Assembly (NCBI RefSeq): GCF_910579375.1
Contig: NZ_CAJTUJ010000021.1
Span: 1-27,983, forward strand
Reading direction: 5' to 3'
DNA: 27,983 nt
Origin: an uncultured Rikenella sp.
GTDB lineage: Bacteria; Bacteroidota; Bacteroidia; Bacteroidales; Rikenellaceae
Below, one piece after another: positions 8,069 to 16,773 of the stretch; positions within the stretch are counted from its first letter, which is position 1; each line of letters begins with the position of its first letter. A model generated the notes under the pieces. It saw nothing but the letters and a program-made list of their open reading frames with translations, was not told the origin of the DNA and did no database searches. Position numbers and translations under genes: made by a program.

Positions 8069-10972
8069 ATGGAGAAACTCTTCCTGATCGACGCCTACGC
8101 CCTGATCTTCCGTTTCCACTACGCCTTTATCAACCGGCCCATGCGCAATGCACAGGGGCTGAACACCTCCGCCATTTTCGGCTTCGCCAAATTCCTCAAC
8201 GAACTGATCGTCCGCGAGCAGCCGAAATACCTCGGCGTCGCTTTCGACCCGCCGGGAGGCTCTTTCCGGCGCGATCTCTACCCCCTCTATAAGGCCAACC
8301 GGGATGCCACGCCGGAAGATATCATCGCCGCCGTGCCGCACATCAAAGCGATTCTGGAGGCCATGCGGATCCCCATTCTGGAGGTGGCCGGTTATGAAGC
8401 CGACGACGTGATCGGCACCTTGTCCCACAAAGCCTCCTGCTGCGGCGAGTACGACGTATTCATGGTCACCCCCGACAAAGACTACGGCCAGCTGATCAAA
8501 CAGAACGTCAGCATGTACAAACCCGCGAAGGGGGGCGAAGGGATCGACATCGTCGGGTTGGACAAAGTGTGCGAGAACTACGGTATCGCCGATCCGCAAC
8601 AGGTGATCGACATTCTGGCCTTGTGGGGCGACGCCTCCGACAATATTCCCGGTGTGCCGGGGGTGGGCGAGAAGGGGGCACGGAAACTGGTCGCCCAGTG
8701 GGGCGACGTCGAGAACCTGATCGCGCACGCCGATGAACTGACCCCGAAACTGCGGGCCGCCGTGCTGGAAAATCAGGAGCAATTGCGACTCTCCAGAGTG
8801 CTCGCCACCATTCGGCTCGACGTCCCGATCGAGTTCGATCCGACCGCCTTGCAGCTCGAAGAGCCTGACTATGCCGCGCTGCGGAGCATCTATATCGAGC
8901 ATAACTTCAACCTCCTGTTGCGCGACGTCGACAGCCGGCTCTTTCACAGCAGCGCACTGCATGCCCAGACCCTGCCGTCGCTCAGCAAACAGAAGCCCGG
9001 CAAACCGAAACCCTATTCGCAACTCGGCGGCCAGATGTCTCTCTTCGACTCCGTGCCGGAAACCGATACTGCGGCGGCGGTCTCGCCTTTGGCCGAGATG
9101 GTCGTGCCGCCGACCCCTACAGAGGCCGACGAGGCGGCATTGGCCGCTTCCGACGGCTTGCAGACATTGGCCACGACCGAACATACCTATCATATCGTCG
9201 AGACCGAGGAACAGTTGGCGGAACTCGTGGCTCTGCTCGGCCGGTCGGAAAAGTTCTGTTTCGACACCGAAACCTCGGGGATCGAGCCTTTGCGCTCGGA
9301 ACTCGTGGGGCTTTCGTTTTCGGTCGCCGCCCACGAGGCTTTCTGGATACCCACGCCCGATGCGGAGCGGCGGGCACAGGTGCTGGCCGCTCTGAAACCC
9401 GTGTTCGAAAACGACCGGATCGGCAAAATCGGACAAAACATCAAGTTCGATATGCTCGTCCTGATGCACGCCGCCGGGATCGAAGTCCGCGGGACGCTGT
9501 ACGACACCATGATTATCCACTACCTGCTCGATCCCGAGGCGCGGCACGGGATGGATTTTCTCGCGCGGCGATTCCTCGGGTACGATCCCGTACCGATCGA
9601 GACCCTGATCGGCAAGGGGGCGAAGCAGACCTCCATGTTGTTCGCCGATCCGGTTCGGGTGGCGGAGTATGCGGCCGAAGATGCCGACGTCACGTGGCAG
9701 CTCTTCGAAAAGTTGTGGCCCCTGCTGGAGGAGACGGGCCAGACCGGTCTGTACTGTCGGATCGAGGCTCCCCTGATCCCGGTGCTGGCGCGGATGGAGT
9801 TTGCCGGAGTCTTTGTGGATCGGCACATTCTGGGCGAGTCCGGAGCGGTGCTGACCGTCGAGGCGGCGCAGTTGGAGGCCGGGATTCGCGAGACGACCGG
9901 CGTGCCCGATTTGAATGTTAATTCCGCCAAACAGTTGGGCGACGCTTTGTTCGAGGGACTGAAGATCGACCCGAAACCGAAGCGCACCAAGACGGGACAG
10001 TACCGGACGGACGAAGAGTACCTCCAGTCGCTGTCGGCGAACCATCCCGTGATCGAGAAGATCTTGGAATACAGGGGGCTGAAGAAGCTGCTTTCGACCT
10101 ACATCGAGGCGTTGCCGCAGCTGATCGACCCGCAGACCGGACGGATACACACCTCGTTCAACCAGGCGGTGACCGCCACCGGGCGGTTGAGCTCCACGAA
10201 TCCCAACTTGCAGAACATTCCGATCCGCGACGCCGTCGGGCGCGAGATTCGGAAGGCCTTTACGGCGCCCGACCACGGCCATGTGATCGTCTCGGCGGAC
10301 TATTCGCAGGTCGAGCTGCGCATTATGGCGCATCTGTCGGGGGATGCGGCCTTGCGGCAGGCCTTTCTCGACGGCGAGGACATTCATACGGCGACGGCGG
10401 CCCGGGTCTTCGGCGTTGCGCCGGAGGAGGTGACCCGCGAACAGCGTCGGCGCGCCAAGACGGCCAACTTCGGGATCATCTACGGCATCTCGGCCTTCGG
10501 GCTGGCGACGCGGCTGCGGATTCCGCGCGGCGAGGCGAAGGAGTTGATCGACGGTTACTTCACCCATTATCCGGGGGTCAAAGAGTATATGGATCGTGTG
10601 GTGGCTGAGGCGCGCGAGCAGGGATATGTCGAGACGATCTTCGGTCGGCGGCGGTATCTGCCGGACATCCGGTCGGGGAATGCCGTGACCCGCTCCCTGG
10701 CGGAGCGAAACGCCATCAACGCCCCGATTCAGGGGAGCGCGGCCGATATTATGAAGATGGCGATGATCGACGTCGATCGGCTGTTGCGGGAGCGGGGGAG
10801 CGGAGCGCGGATCGTCCTTCAGGTGCACGACGAACTGGTGTTGGAGGTGCCTCAGGGCGAGGTGACGGCGGTGACCGCCCTGCTGACCGAAGCGATGGCC
10901 GGAGCGGCGGAGCTGTCGGTGCCGCTGCTGGTCGAAGCCGACGCGGGCGTCAGCTGGCTCGACGCCCACTAA
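8069..10972 (+). CDS. polA: DNA polymerase I
   Basis: Full-length family A polymerase, 967 aa, for Okazaki fragment maturation and repair. Residues 1 to about 300 form the 5'-3' exonuclease (start MEKLFLIDAYALIFRF, then YEADDVIGTL and GDASDNIPGVPGVGEKGA). The 3'-5' proofreading domain looks active, with Asp399/Glu401 (FDTETSG), the IGQNIKFD motif and YAAEDADVT. The polymerase domain has motif A DYSQVELR (Asp744), motif B RRRAKTANFGIIYG (about 793-807) and motif C QVHDELV (Asp921). It ends normally at LDAH. Because GC is high, a long open frame also exists antisense to this gene; it has no support as a gene. Confidence 0.98.
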   Translation: MEKLFLIDAYALIFRFHYAFINRPMRNAQGLNTSAIFGFAKFLNELIVREQPKYLGVAFDPPGGSFRRDLYPLYKANRDATPEDIIAAVPHIKAILEAMRIPILEVAGYEADDVIGTLSHKASCCGEYDVFMVTPDKDYGQLIKQNVSMYKPAKGGEGIDIVGLDKVCENYGIADPQQVIDILALWGDASDNIPGVPGVGEKGARKLVAQWGDVENLIAHADELTPKLRAAVLENQEQLRLSRVLATIRLDVPIEFDPTALQLEEPDYAALRSIYIEHNFNLLLRDVDSRLFHSSALHAQTLPSLSKQKPGKPKPYSQLGGQMSLFDSVPETDTAAAVSPLAEMVVPPTPTEADEAALAASDGLQTLATTEHTYHIVETEEQLAELVALLGRSEKFCFDTETSGIEPLRSELVGLSFSVAAHEAFWIPTPDAERRAQVLAALKPVFENDRIGKIGQNIKFDMLVLMHAAGIEVRGTLYDTMIIHYLLDPEARHGMDFLARRFLGYDPVPIETLIGKGAKQTSMLFADPVRVAEYAAEDADVTWQLFEKLWPLLEETGQTGLYCRIEAPLIPVLARMEFAGVFVDRHILGESGAVLTVEAAQLEAGIRETTGVPDLNVNSAKQLGDALFEGLKIDPKPKRTKTGQYRTDEEYLQSLSANHPVIEKILEYRGLKKLLSTYIEALPQLIDPQTGRIHTSFNQAVTATGRLSSTNPNLQNIPIRDAVGREIRKAFTAPDHGHVIVSADYSQVELRIMAHLSGDAALRQAFLDGEDIHTATAARVFGVAPEEVTREQRRRAKTANFGIIYGISAFGLATRLRIPRGEAKELIDGYFTHYPGVKEYMDRVVAEAREQGYVETIFGRRRYLPDIRSGNAVTRSLAERNAINAPIQGSAADIMKMAMIDVDRLLRERGSGARIVLQVHDELVLEVPQGEVTAVTALLTEAMAGAAELSVPLLVEADAGVSWLDAH

Positions 10973-11001
10973 CCCGGAGACGGAGACGCTGAAAATACCT
11001 T

Positions 11002-11009
11002 TATCTTTG
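11002..11009 (+). promoter_or_regulatory. -7 promoter box (TATCTTTG)
   Basis: Perfect match to the Bacteroidota TAnnTTTG box in the 45-bp gap after polA. It ends only 8 bases before the ATG at 11018, so transcription starting 4-5 bases past the box would give a leader of only about 4-5 nt. A -33 TTTG is not clear. Confidence 0.6.
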
Positions 11010-11017
11010 CACCGGAT

Positions 11018-12229
11018 ATGCTCTCGTCATTCATCGCCCGCCGGCACCTCTTCTGCCGAAAATCCCACTCCGTCATCAACCTGATCGCTGGAGTGAGCGT
11101 TGTGGCTGTGGCCGTTCCGGTGATGGCGCTGGTCGTGATTCTCTCGTTCCACAACGGGCTGAGCGACTTTATCCGGGAGATGTACAGCGAGTTCGACGCC
11201 GAACTGCGCGTGACGCCGCGGACGGGGAGCGGATTCGACGCCGAAGCCTTGCGGGCGCGGATCGAGCCTCTGCCTGAGGTGGCAGCCGTCAGTGTCGTGG
11301 CGGAGCAGAACGTCCTGCTGACCCATGGCGGACGGCAGTGGATTGCGGCGATGCGCGGCGTGGACAGCCTCTACCACGAGGTGATACCGATCGAGCGGCG
11401 CTTGGTGCAGGGGCAATACCGGTTGCAGCACGGCGGCCTCGACGAGGGGGTCTTCGGACAGGGAGTGGCCTATGCGTTGGGTTTGTCGGGGGGACTGATC
11501 GAGCCCGTGCAGGTCTATGCCATCCGGCCGGGACGCGGCGGTGCGACCGCTTCGTTCCTGCCGGTGTCGCTCTATCGCACTGCCGCGCTTCGACCGGCGG
11601 GGATTTATGCTTTGGACGAGCAGACCGACTCGCGTTATCTGTTTGTGCCGATCGCTTTGGCGCGGCGGCTGACCGGAATCGGCGAGGGGCGCGGGACTTC
11701 GCTGGAGATTCGGCTCGCGGAGGGGATCTCGCCCGAGCGGGGACAGCGGGCGGTGGCGGCAGTGGCGGGAGACGATTTCGACGTGAAAACCCGTTTCCAA
11801 CAGAAAGAGACCGTCTACCGCATGGTGACGCAGGAGAAGTGGATCATCTATCTGCTGTTGATGTTCGTCGTGTTGATCGCGGCTTTGAGCCTGGTGGGGA
11901 CGGTCGTCATGCTGGCGGCCGACAAGGAGCGCGACCGGGAGATGCTGCTCGCCATGGGAGGCACGCCGGGGCTGTTGCGGCGGGTGTTTACGTGGGAGGG
12001 GGCGTGGATTACGGCCGTGGGGGTAGAGCTGGGGCTGGCGCTCGGAGTCGGGTTTGCGCTCGCGCAACAGCGGTGGGGGCTCATCCGGATGGCCGGCGAG
12101 GCGTTCCTCATGGAGGCCTATCCCGTGCGGATCGAGGCGGCGGATTTGGCGGCGGTCGGGTTCGGCGTCTTGTTGCTGGGGACGGCCATCGGTGCGGCGA
12201 CGGCCGCAGGCGTTATCGGACGAAAATGA
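11018..12229 (+). CDS. FtsX-like ABC permease, LolC/LolE type
   Basis: Inner-membrane permease, 403 aa, of the FtsX/MacB_PCD architecture. One membrane segment lies near the N-terminus (about 18-43, after FIARRHLFCRKSHSVINLIAGVSV), followed by a periplasmic domain of about 225 residues and three C-terminal segments (about 272-297, 323-345, 374-398). The N-terminal motif resembles LolC/LolE lipoprotein-release permeases, but no LolD ATPase is encoded nearby, so the substrate is inferred weakly. The last codons overlap the next gene's start (ATGA, 12226-12229). The N-terminal match supports this start although a promoter box lies only 8 bases upstream. Confidence 0.88.
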   Translation: MLSSFIARRHLFCRKSHSVINLIAGVSVVAVAVPVMALVVILSFHNGLSDFIREMYSEFDAELRVTPRTGSGFDAEALRARIEPLPEVAAVSVVAEQNVLLTHGGRQWIAAMRGVDSLYHEVIPIERRLVQGQYRLQHGGLDEGVFGQGVAYALGLSGGLIEPVQVYAIRPGRGGATASFLPVSLYRTAALRPAGIYALDEQTDSRYLFVPIALARRLTGIGEGRGTSLEIRLAEGISPERGQRAVAAVAGDDFDVKTRFQQKETVYRMVTQEKWIIYLLLMFVVLIAALSLVGTVVMLAADKERDREMLLAMGGTPGLLRRVFTWEGAWITAVGVELGLALGVGFALAQQRWGLIRMAGEAFLMEAYPVRIEAADLAAVGFGVLLLGTAIGAATAAGVIGRK

Positions 12230-13110
12230 AAAAATATATTCTCATAGCAGTGGCGTTGTGGGCCGCAGCGGCTTGTCACCGCGGGCCGCGGGCGATTCCT
12301 GAGCAGGAGATGCGGGCGATCATCCGCGAGACGCTCATCGGACAGTCGATCATCCAGCAGGATCGCGACGAACGGCGTTTCCGGCCGCTCGACTCGCTCG
12401 ATATGTACAGCGAGGTGCTGGGGCAGTACGGCTATACGCTGGAGGACTTCCGCTTCACCGTTCGCGAGATGGCCATGCGGAAGAGCAATCCGCTGACCAA
12501 TATCCTGGGCGAAGTGGCCGCCGACATCAAGGCGATCAGCGTGGTGGCCGAGGCGCGTTACAAACATCAGCTGCACCTGGACTCGATCGCCCAGCAGATG
12601 ACCTCCGACACGGTTTTCCGCAGCGATACGGTGTTGCGGGGGAAGCTCGACGGCTATCGGTTCGTCTATGCGCAACGTTCCGAGAAGGGCGATTCGGTGG
12701 TACCGAGAGGGCTCTATCGGCTGAGTTTCAGGTATTCGACGGGTTCGCATGCCCGGTCTTATACGAAATCCGTTCGTGCGCGCCGCGTTTCGCGGGACGG
12801 GGATGCGGCGGAAAACACCTTCTGGCTGCCGGTGGCGAAAGATACGGTTCCGTATGAGGGCGAGATCCGGGTGGCGACGGGGGTCGAACGGCTGACCGTC
12901 TCGATTTCGGAGACCTTGCGGAAAGACCAGCGGCCCGATACATGTTATTTGACCGGAGTCCGGCTGACCTATGTGCTGCCGGTGGTTCAGGCGCGGGCGG
13001 CGTGGCTCGAACGGCTGACCGGATTCCCGTCCGATTTGGAGGAATATTATGAAAAACAGTACCTCGACAGTTTGGCGAAGCGTAGCGGCTCCGTACCTCC
13101 TCGACTCTGA
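12226..13110 (+). CDS. DUF4296-type lipoprotein
   Basis: Predicted envelope lipoprotein of unknown function, 294 aa. MKKYILIAVALWAAAAC is a lipoprotein signal with the lipobox ending at Cys17. The following 100 residues (IPEQEMRAIIRETLIGQSIIQQ ... YGYTLEDF) fit DUF4296, a Bacteroidota-specific helical domain of unknown function. The remainder, about residues 130-280, is probably beta-rich and I do not recognise it. It starts inside the stop of the LolC/E-type permease gene (4-bp overlap), so the two are coupled. Its 3' end overlaps the next gene's start by 62 bp. Association with lipoprotein sorting is only suggested by the neighbour. Confidence 0.85.
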   Translation: MKKYILIAVALWAAAACHRGPRAIPEQEMRAIIRETLIGQSIIQQDRDERRFRPLDSLDMYSEVLGQYGYTLEDFRFTVREMAMRKSNPLTNILGEVAADIKAISVVAEARYKHQLHLDSIAQQMTSDTVFRSDTVLRGKLDGYRFVYAQRSEKGDSVVPRGLYRLSFRYSTGSHARSYTKSVRARRVSRDGDAAENTFWLPVAKDTVPYEGEIRVATGVERLTVSISETLRKDQRPDTCYLTGVRLTYVLPVVQARAAWLERLTGFPSDLEEYYEKQYLDSLAKRSGSVPPRL

Positions 13111-14254
13111 CGGAATGCTGCTGCGCAACGGAGTGGTTCGCTTCGCGGCGGACGGGACGGTGCTCGGCGTGGAGTCGTGCGACCGGATCGACTCGCTGCC
13201 GCAGACGGAGTACCACAACGGCATTCTGATTCCGGGGATGACCAATGCCCATTGCCACCTGGAACTCTCCTGTTTCAAGGGGGCCATTCCGGCACAGGTG
13301 GGGATGGTGGAATTTATTCGGAATGTGGTTTCGCGGCGGAACGACTTTTCGCGCGAGAAGCAGGAGGAGCGGGCGATCGAAGAGGATTTGTCGATGTGGC
13401 GCGAGGGGATTCAGGCGGTGGGGGATATCAGCAACGACACGACCTCTTTTCCAGCTAAAGTCAAGGCCAAGACGGAGGGGAGGACGCGGTACCATACGTT
13501 TGCCGAATTTTTCGGCCTGCCGGCGGACGACGAGGCGGAGGCTTTCTATCGTCGTTCGGTGGATCCGGTGGTGGCGGCTGCCGATTGGGCCGGGCTGCCG
13601 GTGACGCCGACGCAGCACTCCACCTATTTCATGTCGGACAGACTGTTCAAACGGGCGGCGGATTCGCCGTTGATGTCGATCCACTTTATGGAGACGCCCG
13701 CCGAGGTCGATTTTTTCGATCGCAAGGGGGGGATTTTCGAACTGGTCTCCGCTTCGGCGGGCCGGGAGCCGGATTTCCTGGCTTATGGGGGACATGCCGA
13801 ACGGCTCGTCGGGTCGTTGCCGCGGGAGGCGCACTTGATCCTGATCCATAACACGCAGATGCGGCGGCAGGATATGGAGCTGATTATGGGGTATTTCGAA
13901 GATGTGACGTTCGTGCTCTGTCCGCGGTCGAACTACTACATCGATGCCGATTTTCCGCCTGCGCAGATGTTATACGAAGCGGGTGCGCGGGTGGCACTGG
14001 GGACGGACAGTCTGTCGTCGAACCGGTCGCTGTCGATGGTCGAGGAGATGAAGTGGCTGTGTGCGCACAATCCGGCGTTGCCCTTGGCGGCGGTGTTGCA
14101 GTGGGCGACGCTGAACGGCGCGCGGGCGTTGAGGTTCGGTGATGAGATCGGCAGTTTCGAACCGGGGAAGCGTCCGGGGGCGGTGCTGCTGACGGGCGTC
14201 GATTTCGATGCGATGCGGCTGCGGGAAGATGCGAAGACGGTGCGGCTATTGTGA
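13049..14254 (+). CDS. Amidohydrolase-superfamily enzyme (deaminase-like)
   Basis: Metal-dependent hydrolase, 401 aa, of the cytosine/guanine/aminofutalosine-deaminase branch. Metal and catalytic residues are visible: HxH as His68-Cys-His70 in NAHCHLEL, His212 and Glu215 in SIHFMETPAE, His267 in LIHNTQM and Asp320 in LGTDSLSSN. A C-terminal beta segment follows (FEPGKRPGAVLLTGVDF). The substrate is not determinable; an aminodeoxyfutalosine deaminase role in menaquinone synthesis is possible but unproven. The start at 13049 overlaps the lipoprotein gene by 62 bp in another frame. The later Met23 (13115) would remove the RSVAAPYLL strand that homologues appear to have, so I keep the longer form. 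Confidence 0.85.
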   Translation: MKNSTSTVWRSVAAPYLLDSDGMLLRNGVVRFAADGTVLGVESCDRIDSLPQTEYHNGILIPGMTNAHCHLELSCFKGAIPAQVGMVEFIRNVVSRRNDFSREKQEERAIEEDLSMWREGIQAVGDISNDTTSFPAKVKAKTEGRTRYHTFAEFFGLPADDEAEAFYRRSVDPVVAAADWAGLPVTPTQHSTYFMSDRLFKRAADSPLMSIHFMETPAEVDFFDRKGGIFELVSASAGREPDFLAYGGHAERLVGSLPREAHLILIHNTQMRRQDMELIMGYFEDVTFVLCPRSNYYIDADFPPAQMLYEAGARVALGTDSLSSNRSLSMVEEMKWLCAHNPALPLAAVLQWATLNGARALRFGDEIGSFEPGKRPGAVLLTGVDFDAMRLREDAKTVRLL

Positions 14255-14278
14255 TGCGTTGGGTGAGGACTGTCCCGT

Positions 14279-14461
14279 TTATTCCGAGAGGCAACGCAAC
14301 TGAAAACCGTGAGCGCGATTGAACGTGCTGCTGGGCAGGAGGCCCGTCATGCTGAAACCGAAGTACATTCCATCGTTTTCGCTCACTGACGACGAGTAGC
14401 TGAACCCGTTGTTGCTGACGCCACCCGATCCGCCCGAAGCACTGAGGCGGTAGCCAGGGGC
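14279..14461 (-). repeat. Orphan FISUMP C-terminal module, copy 2
   Basis: Sixty codons plus TAA on the minus strand, from APGYRLSASGG to GFQLRCLSE, the C-terminal lobe of a FISUMP-type (C-type-lectin-like) domain. No start codon of its own; upstream the frame runs into the hlyD-like gene out of register, whose stop is at 14481-14483. It therefore sits exactly where the ABC ATPase gene of a TolC/HlyD operon would be expected. Length, strand and both ends match copies 1 and 3. The end shares ATTCCGAGAGGCA on the plus strand with the others. Confidence 0.75.
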
Positions 14462-14480
14462 GCACAGTCGTTTGACAATA

Positions 14481-15428
14481 TTATTCCTGCGCTGCCAGAG
14501 TATGCGGGTCGAAATAAACTTCCGCCGGCATGCCGATTTTCAACACACCGTCCCGATTCGGGACGTAAATCTTCAACGCATAGACCAGATTGGCCCGCTC
14601 GCTGCGAGTCTGGATCACTTTGGGCGTAAATTCCGCCTGATCCGCAATCCAGCCGATCCGACCCGGCATCCGGAAGCCGTTTTTTACATAAACGCTGTCC
14701 ACCTGCACCGTCACCTCCTGCCCCAGCCGAATCGCAGCCAACTGCGGCTCCTCGATATACGCCCGCAGAATCATCGTGTCCAGATTCGCCACCTTGTAGA
14801 GCGGCTTGCCGATCGTCGCCAGCTCGTACCGCTCGGCATACTTCGCCAGCACTCGCCCCGCAATCGGATTCACCACGTAAGCGTTGTCGATCCGATCCTG
14901 CACCTGGAGAATCTGTTGCCGGAGCGGCTCCATCCGCGCCAGCAGCGTCCGGGTCTGGATGTCCAGCGTCGAACGCTCCGCATCCAATTGTTTCTGAAGG
15001 ATTTCCGCGTCGTAATGCAGGTTGTCCACCTGCTGCCACGTCGAAGCGTCCTTCTCGGCCAGCGCCGTGTAGCGTGCCAGCTCGCGTTGCACCTTGGCCA
15101 ACCGTTCGCGCACCACGTCCAACTGTTTCTCCCGTTCCGGCAGCTGGGCCCGCAGTACCGCGATTTCGCCCTGCAACTGATTCCGCTGCAAGACCAATTG
15201 TGTCGTATCCACCCATCCGACGATTTCGCCCCGATGCACTCGGCTCCCCTCTTCGAGGTTGAACTCCAGCAGCTTGCCGTTGCAATCCGCCGAAACGATC
15301 ACCTCCACGGTTTCGAAATTGCCGTAAGCGTCCGGCTCCGGCTCCCGCTGACAAGCTGTCAGCCCGCTCGCCACGACCGCCGACAGGACTGCGGTCGCTA
15401 AAATTCGGTTCGAAAAGATGCTTTGCAT
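14481..15428 (-). CDS. HlyD-family lipoprotein adaptor (YbhG type)
   Basis: Periplasmic adaptor for an ABC exporter, 315 aa. The N-terminus is a lipoprotein signal with LTAC lipobox (Cys26), so it is probably anchored by lipid rather than a membrane helix. A lipoyl half (about 40-75, SADCNGKLLEFNLEEG), a long helical hairpin (about 77-182) and the second lipoyl half (NPIAGRVLAKYAE) follow. The C-terminal part is the beta-barrel domain (IRLGQEVTVQVDSV, KIGMPAEVYF). This form normally accompanies YbhF-type ATPases and YbhS/R permeases. Here the tolC-like gene is upstream (21 bp) but the downstream position holds FISUMP module 2. Confidence 0.9.
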   Translation of the reverse strand: MQSIFSNRILATAVLSAVVASGLTACQREPEPDAYGNFETVEVIVSADCNGKLLEFNLEEGSRVHRGEIVGWVDTTQLVLQRNQLQGEIAVLRAQLPEREKQLDVVRERLAKVQRELARYTALAEKDASTWQQVDNLHYDAEILQKQLDAERSTLDIQTRTLLARMEPLRQQILQVQDRIDNAYVVNPIAGRVLAKYAERYELATIGKPLYKVANLDTMILRAYIEEPQLAAIRLGQEVTVQVDSVYVKNGFRMPGRIGWIADQAEFTPKVIQTRSERANLVYALKIYVPNRDGVLKIGMPAEVYFDPHTLAAQE

Positions 15429-15449
15429 AGTCTTCTGCTTGAATTCGTG

Positions 15450-16742
15450 TCAGTTATAAATCCCCCGCACCGCCTGGTAAGCGATCCACGCCTCGACCAG
15501 CCGCAAGGCGTTCACCTCGGCGCTGATCCGCGCCGCCGCCTCGTTGTTGAACTCCGTCAGGTACTCCGTCGCCGTAATCACCCCCTGCTCGAACTGCGCC
15601 TGGGCCTGTTCGCGAACCACCTTTCGGGCCTCGACGAGCGTCGGGTCGAGTTGTATCGTCTCCTGCAACCGCTCGATTTGCACCCGATATTGCGCCGCCT
15701 CGATCGAAACGTTGCGTTCGAAATCGCGTTGTTGCTGGTCGATGTCCCGACCGGCCACCCGATTGATTTTCTTCTCTTTTTGCGTAGCGTCCCAGCTCGT
15801 CAGCGGCAGCCGGAACCGCAATCCGCCGATCGCCATCGGGGCGAAATTCCGGTCGAAGAGGTCGTACCCCGGACGTCCGTACCCCCCGCTCGCAAAGAGC
15901 GATAACTGAGGATTCGACCGGCTGTTCGACATCCGGTTTTGTGCCTCCAGAAGGTTGCGTTGTTTGGTGTAGAGCTTCATCTCCGAACGTTTCTTAAACG
16001 GTGCCGCCTCTCCGTCCGGAATCCCCTCTGTCGGAACCGGCGGTATCTCGAAATACGTCCGCTCCGTGATCTCCATCCCCGTCAATTCCGTCAATGCCGT
16101 GATGTATTTGGCCCGCTCGCCGCTCAGCGCGATTCGCTCCTGGTTCAACTCCAGCATCCGCGCCGCCAGCGATGCCTGTTCCGCTCCCGTCGCCATCCCC
16201 TGTTCCATCCGGGCCGTCACCGCCCGGAGGTTCGACTCCAGCGTCTCGCGCATCAGTCGGTTGACCTCCAACTGCTTTTCCGTGAGCAGAATACCGATAT
16301 AGGTGCGATTGATCCGGTCGCGCAGCCGGTCGAGCTCTACGGCCAACGATGCCGTCTCGACCTCCGCCGTCGCCGCATGGAGACGCTTGGTGTTCCGCAC
16401 GCTGTGTCCGGCGTAGATCACCTGATTCAGCTCCACCGTGGCCCGGTATTGATCCTTCGGCAGATCCATCGTCACCGGCAGCGGAAAGTCCGTCGGCAAC
16501 TTCGGCACCTCGTTCTGGTAGCTGCCCTGTGCCTGAATCTCCAACTGCGGCAGCAGGCTTGACGAAGTCGCCCGGTCTTGCGCCTTCCGTTTCTCGCCGA
16601 CGAGCGTCTGGCGGGCGCTCAGCGGCGACCGTTCGACAGCCGCCCGCCGGCACGCATCCAGCGTCACCGCCGTCCCCTGAGCCCCGGCGACCGTCGTCGC
16701 ACAGCTCAGCCATATGATCGAGAGTATGCGTTTCGTCATCAT
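15450..16742 (-). CDS. TolC-family outer membrane protein
   Basis: Outer-membrane channel subunit, 430 aa from the ATG at 16742 (a second ATG is adjacent at 16739). The signal peptide is MTKRILSIIWLSCATTVAGA with cleavage before Gln. The mature start GTAVTLDACRRAAVERSP fits TolC-type OEP repeats, with long helices around YIGILLTEKQLEVNRLM and the second repeat around NRMSNSRSNPQLSLFASGGYGRPGY. An upstream in-frame ATG at 16802 would overlap the end of trpS and add a non-signal extension, so I reject it. The gene lies 31 bp after trpS and 21 bp before the hlyD-like gene and is probably co-transcribed with both. Confidence 0.92.
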   Translation of the reverse strand: MMTKRILSIIWLSCATTVAGAQGTAVTLDACRRAAVERSPLSARQTLVGEKRKAQDRATSSSLLPQLEIQAQGSYQNEVPKLPTDFPLPVTMDLPKDQYRATVELNQVIYAGHSVRNTKRLHAATAEVETASLAVELDRLRDRINRTYIGILLTEKQLEVNRLMRETLESNLRAVTARMEQGMATGAEQASLAARMLELNQERIALSGERAKYITALTELTGMEITERTYFEIPPVPTEGIPDGEAAPFKKRSEMKLYTKQRNLLEAQNRMSNSRSNPQLSLFASGGYGRPGYDLFDRNFAPMAIGGLRFRLPLTSWDATQKEKKINRVAGRDIDQQQRDFERNVSIEAAQYRVQIERLQETIQLDPTLVEARKVVREQAQAQFEQGVITATEYLTEFNNEAAARISAEVNALRLVEAWIAYQAVRGIYN

Positions 16743-16773
16743 GGTACGAAGGATTGAATCTTTCCCGATAGAT

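Noticed and set aside
7931..10969. Long minus-strand open frame (about 1000 codons) opposite polA
   Set aside because: It is a mirror of the high-GC polA codons, rich in Arg/His/Gln/Pro with no domain pattern; polA on the plus strand has all family motifs.
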